Below, piece after piece: positions 47,664 through 57,695 of a DNA stretch of 64,000 bases; the first letter of the stretch is position 1, and each line of letters starts with the position of its first letter. The notes under the pieces are model-generated. The model ran no database searches and was not told where the DNA came from. It worked only from the letters and a program-made list of their open reading frames with translations. Origin of the DNA: Pyrenopolyporus hunteri (taxonomy: Eukaryota; Ascomycota; Sordariomycetes; Xylariales; Hypoxylaceae); contig CADCXC010000004.1 of NCBI GenBank assembly GCA_902806595.1, positions 1,984,001-2,048,000 of the forward strand, in the 5' to 3' direction. Made by a program: the position numbers and the translations under genes.

Positions 47664-48233
47664 TTTGAAGTATCGTGTAATTGAACGCAAGTGGTGTGTG
47701 TATTGGAAGACGTCAGCGGTCAGTGGACGCGGCTGCGCAGTTGTTGAAGAATACTACGATGTACTTTTTCTCTGTACGTGTTTGGCCAGCTGTTTAGCGG
47801 CGCCGGAGCTTTGACGTTATTTTTAAACAGCTAAGCACCTACCAGGGTACCCAGCAAGGGAGACGCTGAGCAAGGGTGAATTTGAGCTGGCTGTTCCACA
47901 CTAGGAGTGTGCCGTTCGTTACGGGTACTGTAGGTACTTACACAGTACGTCCACGTCACCGCTAAAATATGTACATACAATACGTAGGGGCAAGCTGATA
48001 AGGCACTTACAGCGCCCGTTGATAGGGGCGGCAGGTACCTATTGCACCTATTATTTCATCTCTCGTACCAGTAAATCTACCTGCCTTAACCACCATCCAG
48101 ACAATATTATTATGCAGAGACATCCGGCATCTCTCCAGCACTTCCCGAAGTATCACACAGTCCACCTCCCTATCCTCTTCGCCGTAATGCAATGCCGGAG
48201 CCCGTTCCGACTGCTTAATACACTGGACTTCTC
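47664..48233. other. Intergenic spacer
   Basis: About 570 bases upstream of the Mlo3-like gene and downstream of the next minus-strand gene. I see nothing beyond a minus-strand 76-codon frame with no motif. Confidence 0.5.
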
Positions 48234-49852
48234 TCATAATAGAAAGGAAGCTCGCGGAAGGTCGACCTTAGTAGTGAACGATTGGGGCTGCTCGGTAGAT
48301 TCGCCCGCATGAGGTAGGTTGGTAGCTTTCAAGAAGAACCCCGTTTTTGACACGACACCGAAATGGCCGTCAATTACTTCGACTTTATCTGATACGACTT
48401 CTGAATCGGGCTCTTGGTCATTGTTCTGGGTGACGCCTATAGTCGTTGTCGGTACTATTTCTTGACTCAACCCGATCTCGTCCTTCGTCCAATGTGGCTC
48501 AATGCAGAATAGGAGATATGAGCCTGGTGTGACGAGACCCTCGGATGGATTGGGGCTGTCCCGCTCCTGGAATGCTTTGATGAACATCTCAACGTCGTCT
48601 TGGTCGGACAGCGAATAGTTCGTCTCGGGATCAAGGGAAAGTAGGCCTTGTTTGAGGCCCCAGCCTCCTCCCCCACTAACTGTATTCTCCATTAGCTTGT
48701 TCGTATAACCTCAGACGTGTTTATCACGTACGAATTTTATGTAGTCGACACCCTGAAGATATCAACTCGGAAAATACATCCATAGTCATAAGCGATAGCT
48801 CAGCTTCCGATTGAGACGATTCGGTCTCAAACACCTTTAGTTTGAGAAGATTTTGCCTTTCCACAACGTGAGGGGGCAAGACCCAGCACCATACTCCGAT
48901 GGGTCTCGGCGAATATGAGGCGTCACGTTTGGATCTCACGTCAAATACCTTTGGTATGAGGGCCTCCAGCTCCTTCGATGCCGGCGTTGCAGCACCATCG
49001 ACTTCAACCTGTCGAACGATATTACCCAATCCAGCGACGATCTTTCGAGGGGGAGTTAACGGTAGTAATGGGAACAGAGGCCTTATGTGGTCCGCTGATA
49101 CAACTTGAGGGCATATCCTCTGAGAGAGTTTTTCATCCATCGCGGTACGTCTCGTAGACCCGTCGTGACTATGCTGCCATCTACTTGCAAATAGGGTGGA
49201 TCGTCTTCCATTCTGGAAAATTGTATTTGCTAGCGGCAGCGTGATCTCCAGCGGCCTAGTATCTCTAGGTAGCGGATTTGTCAGGAATGACACGGAAGAT
49301 TCCCTATCGGTATCGATGTTTGATCCAAAGTCGCCACGATTCCACAGGCCAGGAAGGATACTGTTCGCCGAGCCATATAATATTGAGAAGCCCGTTTGAG
49401 GCTCGCTAAACAGTCGTTTCGGGCTAAGACCGTCCGCCACCGCACATAGAACGTGTATGTCTTTAGATTTGGCCTGCTGGCTAGTTTCTAGCCGGAAGAG
49501 ACTTTTGAGTATACCAGACATAAGAGTCTCATCTTGTAGCCAAGTTGCAAAGTCACGAGAAGCAAAAATGGCCGCACCGTAGCCTATAATATCCGCATTC
49601 CATTCGTGTATAGGCTTCTGAGGTGAGTCTGCGAGGTGCCGGTTTAATTCATCCACTACCGCTCGCTTGGTGCATGTTAACGTTGCTCACCAAAAGCAGA
49701 AAAGGTCGACACACGGGCGAGCTTACTTTTGGCCTTTTTGTTGATAAAACAAGACTGATCTTCTCAGTCGTAACTGGCCGGCTGGCAAATCTTCTTGCGT
49801 ATAGGCCATGGCACCTAGTTATAAGATGGCGATTGAAGAGACGAGGCCGCAT
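48234..49852 (-). CDS. Putative mitochondrial protein, conserved in fungi, function unknown
   Basis: Three exons, 49852-49727, 49665-48732 and 48679-48234, with introns of 61 and 52 nt, give about 501 residues. The first exon encodes MRPRLFNRHLITRCHGLYARR, rich in Arg and lacking acids, a good mitochondrial presequence. The second join forms KILSGGGGWGLKQGLLSLDPE, a glycine-rich motif that I associate with an uncharacterised fungal family. Other distinctive blocks are RPIGVWCWVLPPHVVERQNLLKLKVFE and the C-terminal TTKVDLPRASF. No enzyme motif or membrane span is evident. I cannot name the family, so mitochondrial location is inference from the N-terminus alone. The transposon at 50089 lies 240 bp upstream. 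Confidence 0.8.
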
Positions 49853-50082
49853 GACTTCCCATTATGAGACAGTGAGCAGTTTAAATAATAACTCTGGACT
49901 ACCTCTTAAATCTGCCTCCTAAGTTGAGAGGGAAGAGGTGGGTTGTCTGAATAATGGCATTACACTTTTCACGTTGACCAATCACAATTGGTTTAAAGCT
50001 GTATCGATAAGTTGTGGCTTGTGCTCTATTGGATGGTATTCCTTTTCGTCATCAATGCTAGGTACCGACGCATTCCAAATTA

Positions 50083-50088
50083 TCCATC
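50083..50088. repeat. Left target-site duplication TCCATC
   Basis: TCCATC immediately precedes the left inverted repeat and recurs directly after the right one at 50667-50672, as expected for a duplicated insertion site. Confidence 0.65.
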
Positions 50089-50205
50089 CACGCCGGACCA
50101 TAAGCGATTTTTCCGCCAAACCGCCAATTCAAAGAATTTCCAGATGTCAGACCCACTTTAATTACAGGGGTACGCTAAAGTTATAGGGCTTACAGCGCTA
50201 TTCTC
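50089..50205 (+). repeat. Left terminal inverted repeat
   Basis: This arm starts CACGCCGGACCATAAG and ends near CTTACAGCGCTA. It pairs with the reverse complement of about 50540-50666. Confidence 0.75.
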
Positions 50206-50539
50206 CCCTTACCTTCAGGGCATCTCATTGTACCTAGGTACCTCGCGATTATGTAATCCAGTCTTCAAAAAGTACGTATCGAAGCATTACTCAATTACCT
50301 ACCCACGTACGCATTATTCAATTACAACCTGTCGAATAGCGACAATCTTATGCGATTAAATATAGTAATCGTTTCAATTAATGATTAATCCTATTTAGAA
50401 AGAGGTAGGTTTTAAATGGCTCAGTGGTGTTGCATAAGTATAATAAGTGTGTAAAGCGCGTATGGTTGAAAGATTTGTATGTGGCAGGCTTCATAGTGGT
50501 ATTAAGCGCTATAAGCCCTATATTTACAGGGAGATTTAG

Positions 50540-50666
50540 TGGCTGTATGCGCTGTAAGCCCTATAGCTTTAGCGCACCCCTGTAATTAAGTGGGCCATTC
50601 AACTTGAAAATCTGGAATATTTTCGATTTGGCGGTTTGGCGGAAAAACTTCTTACGGTCCGGCGTG
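50540..50666 (-). repeat. Right terminal inverted repeat
   Basis: Read on the minus strand it starts CACGCCGGACCGTAAG and follows the left arm with substitutions and a few inserted bases, including extra bases around the AATGGCCCACTTAATTACA block. Confidence 0.75.
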
Positions 50667-50672
50667 TCCATC
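50667..50672. repeat. Right target-site duplication TCCATC
   Basis: This is the second copy of the six-base direct repeat flanking the element. Confidence 0.65.
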
Positions 50673-51133
50673 ACCTTCATCAGCTCCTTGTTTGATCAAG
50701 TTACGAATAGAGAAACGCATTTTCCACATCTATAAATAAGCCAACTACAGTCTCTCCGGCTCTCCTAAGATATGCGTCTCCTTCCAGGGTGACTGATGAT
50801 GTAGTAATAACAATGTTGATATGGACTTATGTGAGACAGATTACCGGCCATCTGAATAGATAGGGAGGGTCTGCGGTGCCTTAGTGGCGCTGCTTAACCA
50901 AGGAAAATACCTAATAGACTTCAGTTGCGTTCTGTGAGCTCCCACCGCCATCTTACCCAATAACTCGTCAATAGTCCCCTTACACTACGCCTGAGACAAT
51001 GCTTCCGGATCGATACCCAGGTTAATCGATGGCCTTACATAACTGTTAATGTGCTTAGATGGCGTCGTCTCGTCGTATTTAGCTTCCTAATTACCTCTCT
51101 AAATCCTATCGATCCGATTGCTTTTTTACTCCA

Positions 51134-52543
51134 ATGGCGGACCTTACTATCCGTAACATCACAACCACCCCACTGGAACTCAAGCTCGTAGAGCGGTTCG
51201 AAGGGCAACCGTCTTCCGGACGTTCGACACCCATTGGTAACATCACGAGCAAGATTACCGGTATTTTTAACTCGACGTCCGTTTCGCTTAACGTCCGCAT
51301 TCAGGGCGACGCTAGAGACCGCCGTGATGTTTCCTTTCTCATCGGGCCCTTTGAGACCCGCGTCACGGATGTTCGCACGGCCGATCCGGGCCGGGAGGTT
51401 ATTCGCCTAACTTTCACATCAGACGGGCACCGATACCAGGTAGACGTGCCTAGTGCTTCGCAACGTAGCACGGTTATGAAGAGGCTGGATGGTGCTCCCA
51501 ATGAATATACGACCATCTACGTTCAGTCCGGCAGCTGCCTTGCTATCTTTAGCTCGACCAACCTTTCCAGCTGGATGCGCGAGCTACACAACGAATACCC
51601 CCTATCGGCACTCTCCATCCCAGGCACGCACAACAGCCCGACCTGCCATGTCGCGTTACCTTCCGTCCGATGTCAAGCAGTGAATGTGCGGGAGCAATTA
51701 GAGAACGGCGTGCGATTTTTTGATATCCGTGTGAACGTCAGTACTGATTCTTCGGATCTGGCGCTTGTGCACAGCGCATTCCCCATCTCCCTCACGGGCA
51801 ATAAATACTTCAAGGACATGCTCGACGTTATTTACTCGTTCCTAGACGCAAACCCATCCGAGGCCATTATCATGAGTGTGAAGCGCGAAGGCACAGGCAG
51901 GGGTACCGATCAGCAGCTGTCTAAGATTCTTAAGGACCGCTTCTACGAGGGTGGGAAAAGATGGTACACGGAACCGCGGATACCGAAGATCGGCGAAGTG
52001 CGAGGGAAAATTGTGCTTCTCCGCCGGCACATCAACGACCCGAGCCTGGATTCCGAATGGGGCGGCCGAGGATGGGCACTTGACGGGAGTGTCTGGCCAG
52101 ACAATTGCGCCGATGGGCTTCTTGGGAGTGGCATTGCTCGCATACAAGATTTCTACGAGGTCGATCAGACCCACAACATTCAGAAGAAAATCGACCTAGC
52201 ACGGAGCCACCTGGAACGCGCTGCTGAACCTGTGTGTCATCTCCCCGGAACTCCAGGTCATAAGGAGGGCGCGAAGACGCAGCCTTTCTTCGTGAATTTC
52301 TTGAGTGCCAGCAATTTTTTCAATGCCAACTGTTGGCCTGAGAAGATTGCGGCCAAAGCGAACCCGGCTATTATCGAGTATTTGTGTATGAGGCACGGAG
52401 AGGATGGTAAGGGGCCGGCAGGCTTGAAGGTTGGAGACGCAAGCACCGGTGTCGTGGTTACAGACTGGGTTGGACAAGATGGCGATTGGGACCTTATAAG
52501 GTGCATTGTCGGTTGGAATGCAAGACTACAGTTGAAGAAATAA
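51134..52543 (+). CDS. Phosphatidylinositol-specific phospholipase C-like phosphodiesterase
   Basis: A single exon encodes 469 residues. The first 150 residues form a strand-rich region without a signal peptide (TIRNITTTPLELKLVERF), probably a C2-like or accessory domain. The catalytic PI-PLC X-type barrel then starts with LSALSIPGTHNSPTCH, where His166 is the likely catalytic histidine. It continues with ENGVRFFDIRVN (Asp197/Arg199) and LALVHSAFP (His213). Later barrel blocks are IIMSVKREG, GKIVLLRRH and FFVNFLSASNFF. Bacterial-type PI-PLC enzymes cleave phosphatidylinositol to diacylglycerol and cyclic inositol phosphate without calcium. Whether this protein prefers PI, a GPI anchor or another phosphodiester cannot be told. 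Absence of a leader suggests an intracellular role. It precedes the DGAT2 gene on the same strand. Confidence 0.92.
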   Translation: MADLTIRNITTTPLELKLVERFEGQPSSGRSTPIGNITSKITGIFNSTSVSLNVRIQGDARDRRDVSFLIGPFETRVTDVRTADPGREVIRLTFTSDGHRYQVDVPSASQRSTVMKRLDGAPNEYTTIYVQSGSCLAIFSSTNLSSWMRELHNEYPLSALSIPGTHNSPTCHVALPSVRCQAVNVREQLENGVRFFDIRVNVSTDSSDLALVHSAFPISLTGNKYFKDMLDVIYSFLDANPSEAIIMSVKREGTGRGTDQQLSKILKDRFYEGGKRWYTEPRIPKIGEVRGKIVLLRRHINDPSLDSEWGGRGWALDGSVWPDNCADGLLGSGIARIQDFYEVDQTHNIQKKIDLARSHLERAAEPVCHLPGTPGHKEGAKTQPFFVNFLSASNFFNANCWPEKIAAKANPAIIEYLCMRHGEDGKGPAGLKVGDASTGVVVTDWVGQDGDWDLIRCIVGWNARLQLKK

Positions 52544-53780
52544 CGGCTCGGTTTACTGATGTTATAAGTCCAATTGTCTCGATGACCCGGCGGCGCTTAC
52601 TTATCTCTTGCGAGGGTCGTTGAACAAGATGGAATATACTGATAGAAAGACTACCTAAGTATAAACTACCTAGATGCTTAGAAGACTTTAGATATATACA
52701 TTTACATATATATAAATTATAAAAGTTAAGGTATATACCCTGGTAGGTAGGTACCTATTTAAGAAGTTATTACCTGCATGACATTTGACTCCGTATAGGT
52801 ACTTGGTAATAATTGGCAAATATATCAGGGCGTAGCGATACTTTATGTTGGTATTGATTGAATACGTCTCTGACTTCAGACCTGGTGTTTGCTCCGGGTC
52901 CTGCAATGTCACCATTATAGGTACCTATGTACCACCCTATTACAATGAAGGACCTAGGTACCAGATACCTGCTACCTTGGTAAGGTACCTACGTATACGT
53001 ATTCGGCGATGCCAGCCAATACCTTCCCACATATGATAGCGCTATACGTCATGCTAATGCTTATAGGTGGTACCTGATCCTACGACAGTGAGCTGTAAGC
53101 CCCACTGCAACTAAAAGAAGGGCAGAGCGCACCTGTGGTAGGCGTACGTTAGGTACCTACCTACCTCATACAAACATTTCAGCTTCCGTCGTCCTGGAAC
53201 CGTTTCCAGTTAAACATCCAGTTTCCTATGTAGGAGGGATTCCTCCACCGTCTTACATTTCTTTCAGTTTCGGTCCTTATTACTTTTTTTTTCTTCCCGA
53301 GGTTCACCTCTTCCGGTGCTTTCGCGATCGCCGTTATCCGTTCTGACCTCCGGTCCATTTTTTTCTGCTGGTGTCGGCTCTTGTCGCATTAGTCGCTTGT
53401 GATCGCATCTGTCGCATACCGAGGACGCCGAGGCTCATCTCCCACATAACGACATACATCTCGTACCATCACAACTTACCTCTTATATGTACCTCTACAT
53501 ACCTACATACCTACCTAATACCTCATATATTATTCCCAAGTACCCTTCCTGGCACGATAGACTTCGCGCGAACACAAGACTACCCAAACCCAAAATTACT
53601 AGCGAACGGAAACCGGGCCCTTAGGGCAAACTCAAAAAATAGAACCCAATTGCCATACCCAAAGCGACGGGCAGGATACCCTTTTTGCATCTCTACCTAC
53701 CCTTCTAGGTATGTTCATCCTCGAATTTCCTCGACAAGAACAATACCTGTTCTATACCTGAAGTCTATGCTTCATTCATA
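52544..53780. other. Spacer and leader upstream of DGAT2
   Basis: About 1.2 kb without a supported gene. The left part is A/T-rich with GGTACCTA words (52741-52760, 52915-52990, 53150-53165). From about 53270 onward the top strand is pyrimidine-rich, including a T-run at 53284-53292, consistent with promoter and leader of the DGAT2 gene. The 136-codon frame at 53371-53781 ends exactly at the DGAT2 ATG and reads like leader sequence. Confidence 0.5.
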
Positions 53781-55852
53781 ATGGCCGACGACGAGGCTAG
53801 CAGCTCTCGACACCAGGAGCCTCTCAGCGGCCCTCGCGGCTCTAAGCTACCGCGCCCGGGACAATGGCCCCGTGAATATCAAGTTCCGGCGCCTGATTCT
53901 GACTGTGGACTAGGCCCTAAGACGGATAGACTATCGATCAGCTTCCGCCTGTCAAACAACCCATCGAATAACCCGACGCACGATATCAAATCGGTATCTG
54001 TATGTAGTAGAGAGCATAGGCACAGGAGGATTCGTAGCTCGTCTGACATTGTACGTTCCCCCCTCGTCGGAATACCCACCGAGGAGATGTTGACGGGAAT
54101 TCTTTTCTCTCCTAGCCGACCTACGAAAACAGTCGCTGGCCTAATCCGCGTACTCCACCTCTCACAACCAGAGCTCCAGTTGACAGAATCTGCACAACCC
54201 GTGTAGCGAGCGACAGGCCCCCCCACTCCTTGGCTTCAAATAACCCAAGTCCTTTCTACGAGGATTCCGTTAGTGCTCCACGAGCTGTGTCACCAGGTCC
54301 CTATTCTACATCTCATATCCCTAGGGTCCTAGTGCCCAAGACGGGTCCTGCACGTCAGGTTTTCAAAAAAAGGGTAGACTCGAAGGCGAAGGGGCATTTC
54401 AAGATGAGCAATATCCAGGTGGGCGAGATGTCCGCCAACAAAAAGTCTGGTTTGAAGGAGGCACCAGAAACCGGGCCAATCGACCCACGGACACAGAAAA
54501 TACATAGTGATGCCGAACCTCGGGGAGGCGATAAGTATGAGTCTAGGGAGAATCCCGATTCACCGGGGCTCGACCAAAGCTTCCAATCTACCCTGGGAGG
54601 CTACGAGACTCCAGTTAATGGCATAGAAAGCACGGCAAATCTAGACAGGGCGGACGAGGCGGGCAACGGCATTAGCTACGCCTCCGCCCTCAAAAACGGT
54701 TTAAACGGTCAGGGAATTGACCTATCGTCCTTTGAACGTGGATCCGATCACCAGGACGATGACGATTCGTATCCAGAACTAGACGACCTGACGATGGATG
54801 AAATTCACCCGCCGCCCAGACCAAGTGTAAACGGCGGGATTCGCTGGGCTCCGTGGAACGTTCCCCTCAAACGTAGAATGCAGACGCTCGTGGTGCTCAT
54901 GCACTGCATGTGCATAGCCTTGACAGTCTCTATCTTCTTCGGTCTCTGCGCTAACCCTTTCGCGTGGCCGCTATTGCTTATTTACCTCTTACATGTATTG
55001 ACCTCGAAAGCCGCCACCGACGGATCGCTAAAATACCGGTCCGAGTGGTTTCGCAAGAGCTACATGTGGCACCTTTTCGCGGGTTACTTCCCAGCTAAGC
55101 TTCATAAGACCCACAGCCTACCGCCGACTCGGAAATATATCTTCGGTTACCATCCTCATGGTATTATATCCCATGGCGCGTGGGCAGCTTTCGCTACGGA
55201 GGCCTTAGGGTTCTCGGAGAAGTTCCCCGGCATAACCAACAGTGTTTTGACGTTAGACTCGAACTTCCGTATTCCTCTGTATCGCGAGTATATCCTGGCG
55301 ATGGGGTTAAGGTCAGTCTCGAAAGAATCCATTGTTAACACCCTGACACGAGGTGGGCCGAATGGAGAAGGCATGGGTCGCGCTGTCACCATTGTTATCG
55401 GGGGCGCCCGGGAGTCTCTCGAAGCGCAGCCGGGCCAATTGCGGTTGATCCTGAAAGAACGAAAAGGCTTCGTTAGGATAGCGGTCAGGACAGGCGCGGA
55501 CCTGGTGCCTGTGCTCGCATTTGGTGAGAACAACCTGTACGACCAGCTGCATCCTCGGGAGCATCCACTCGTACACAAGCTCCAAATGTTTATCCTCAAG
55601 GTGTGGAAGTTTACTCTACCATTCTTACATGGGCGAGGAATCTTCAATTACGACGTGGGCTTTATGCCGTACCGCCGTCCATTAAACGTCGTGGTCGGAG
55701 CCCCGATCAAGGTTACGCAGTCGGCAGTGGTGGACCAGGCGGAGATTGACCGACTGCATGATCGGTACATTGCTGAGCTGCAGAAGCTGTGGGACCGGTA
55801 CAAGGACGAGTTCGCCCCCGACAGGAAGGAGGAAATGCAAATCTTGTCTTAA
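53781..55852 (+). CDS. DGA1: Diacylglycerol O-acyltransferase type 2 (DGAT2)
   Basis: I join exon 1 (53781-54050) to exon 2 (54116-55852) across a 65-nt intron with donor GTACGT and acceptor TTTTCTCTCCTAG, giving about 668 residues. The C-terminal 330 residues are clearly DGAT2. A hydrophobic hairpin (LVVLMHCMCIALTVSIFFGL, FAWPLLLIYLLHVL) is followed by WHLFAGYFPAKLHKT, the catalytic YHPHG near residue 435, then VTIVIGGARESLEAQPG and RKGFVRIAVRTGADLVPVLAFGE. The enzyme makes triacylglycerol from diacylglycerol and acyl-CoA at the ER and lipid droplets. The N-terminal 340 residues are disordered and much longer than in yeast Dga1. Two other in-phase donors exist, and an internal ATG at 54404 could give a shorter form, so the N-terminus is uncertain. 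Confidence 0.88.
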
Positions 55853-57695
55853 CACTATGGCATTGTGTACCTATATGAAATATTCGGTAGGCGTCTCTTG
55901 TATTATGAGCGCTAGACTAGACTCGCGGGGTTTCCTATGTTATTAAAAACCGCGCCGGACGCGCGAAGGGTAAAGCATTGTTGCTTTTTGGAGTTTCTTT
56001 TTTCCCTTTCCTTCTTACACCTACATGTATAAAGAGTAAGTGTTTATAACCTCCTGGAAGGGGGGGTAGAATTGTCCTATCGCTAGTTTTAAATAATGAA
56101 GAGAACTAATAGCAATAGACTAAGGCTCCATTACTTAGGTATGCATGTCTGCAACGAACAACTTTGCTAGAACTATGGATTGCGAATAGCTGGACAACCT
56201 AAGTAGGCTATTACTTGAAAGTATCCGCACCACATGGGTAGTCGTAAATGATCGTAAATGATGAGGTACCAAGCTAGGTAGGTAAGCAGATAATTCGAAG
56301 CCGTTCTGGTGGTAAGTAGTTTTAAATATACACTATCGGATCCTACGTATGACAGCAGGAGCACAAGAGCGTTTTGGGATGGCGTCGGGAGCCATCGACT
56401 TAATTGTGTAAGTCATAATTTGGGGTTTGGGGGGTCAGCTGCCCTGGCTTTCCTGCTTTTCCCCGTCATCCACAGCATCATCATCGATGTACGATATATG
56501 TACTTATATACGTTAGGTTAGTGTATTTTCGCATGTTCATCGTCGATCGAGATGTTTATAGTCGTCCAAGATTTTCGAGAATTGAAACTTGTGATCTAGA
56601 TTGCTACTATGTAGATGGGCAAGGCCGTTATTTGTGCAAAAGTTGGAATCGCCAGGGCTTATTGGCGGTTGAGGTAACCCCGGATCTGCTGGGCGCCCCA
56701 CATAGAGCTTCCCTTCTCCAAACCCGAATGCAAAAATGTGACCAGTCTCCACTGGGTCAACGGTGAAAGAACGTTGTGCATAGGCCCAAGCGACGCTAGC
56801 TGGGAGGCCCTGTGTAAGGGGGGTGTTTAAAGAATTTGCAAGGTACATAGCACATTGGTGGCACATTAGTGTACGCCGGCATCTAAAGAGATGGGAAGTT
56901 TATGAAAACGGCCATCTTGAAATACTTGAAATACTATTGAGCCGGTATGTCAATTAAACACCTGAAGTAATAGACTGGGTATGGACCTATACTGTATAGA
57001 CATACGTGTCTTACGTACCTGCATTATGATATATTGCGTTATTGTACACCCATGTACGGTATACACAATAATTTATACGGCACTGAAGCTGTACCCACAT
57101 AGCATATTTCATGTCTGATTGATATTCACATTTGAGGCTGTTGTGCATAACTGCCATGTACCCAAGCAGCTGCCAAGGTACCTGCCGTGCCTGCCTGCTT
57201 GTGGTGAGCAGGCGCGTGTCCCAAATTTAGGTAGTCGCTACTAAGTATATACATGTTAATGTAATTGATCCCAATGGCTCCACGACTTCTTCCCAATCGC
57301 CAACCTCGAACCCGGGACCACTTGAACGTTTTCGGATGTTTTCTTTCGTTTAGGTGTTACTCAAAGTCGCCAAGTCCAGACGATTAGGTGAATAGGGGGG
57401 CGTCCCCTTCGAATTTTATGCGTCCAGACTGGTCCAAACTGGTCCCAACTTGGCCGACGCTAAGGTTGGTTTTGCCCTGCGCGGTGGCAGAAGTGGTAAG
57501 GAAAAGGGTAAGGAAAGTTACGGTTAGCCGTCGAGGACTAGGGGTCCTTTACTCTCCCACTCCCACTTCTCGCTCACTCTCTCCACACGGCGCCAGGGGT
57601 GTCTCATACAGGATGCATGCTGCTATTGATCTTATTTGGTTGTATTACTTCGAGTCTCCGCCGTACACTTACTTATACTGTCACGTAAAATAACT
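55853..57695. other. Intergenic spacer
   Basis: These 1.8 kb between two rightward genes hold no supported gene. The frames at 56309-56866 overlap on both strands. The DNA is A/T-rich with GGTACC words near 56270 and 57178. The last 250 bases are the leader of the transporter gene. Confidence 0.5.

Larger units (their letters stand above)
50089..50666. mobile_element. Non-autonomous DNA transposon (MITE-like), 578 bp
   Basis: Both ends begin CACGCCGGACC read inward, and the similarity continues for about 110-120 bases on each side, through TTTTTCCGCCAAACCGCCAA, an AATTACAGGGGT block and TATAGGGCTTACAGCGC. I judge the arms roughly 80% identical, with many transition differences and small gaps. 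Flanking TCCATC copies look like a 6-bp target-site duplication. The interior is A/T-rich and has no coding frame, so the element would depend on a transposase elsewhere. Long inverted repeats recall Mutator-like elements, but those usually make 8-11 bp duplications, so the superfamily is unclear. Within the right arm the CGCT(A/G)TAAGCCCTATA unit appears twice as a subterminal repeat. Confidence 0.75.
49853..51133. other. Intergenic region carrying an inverted-repeat element
   Basis: This spacer separates divergent genes (mitochondrial protein and PI-PLC-like). It contains the non-autonomous transposon at 50089-50666 and, just to its right, a short degenerate stretch resembling a reverse-transcriptase motif on the minus strand (50686-50793). 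No intact gene is present. Confidence 0.6.
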
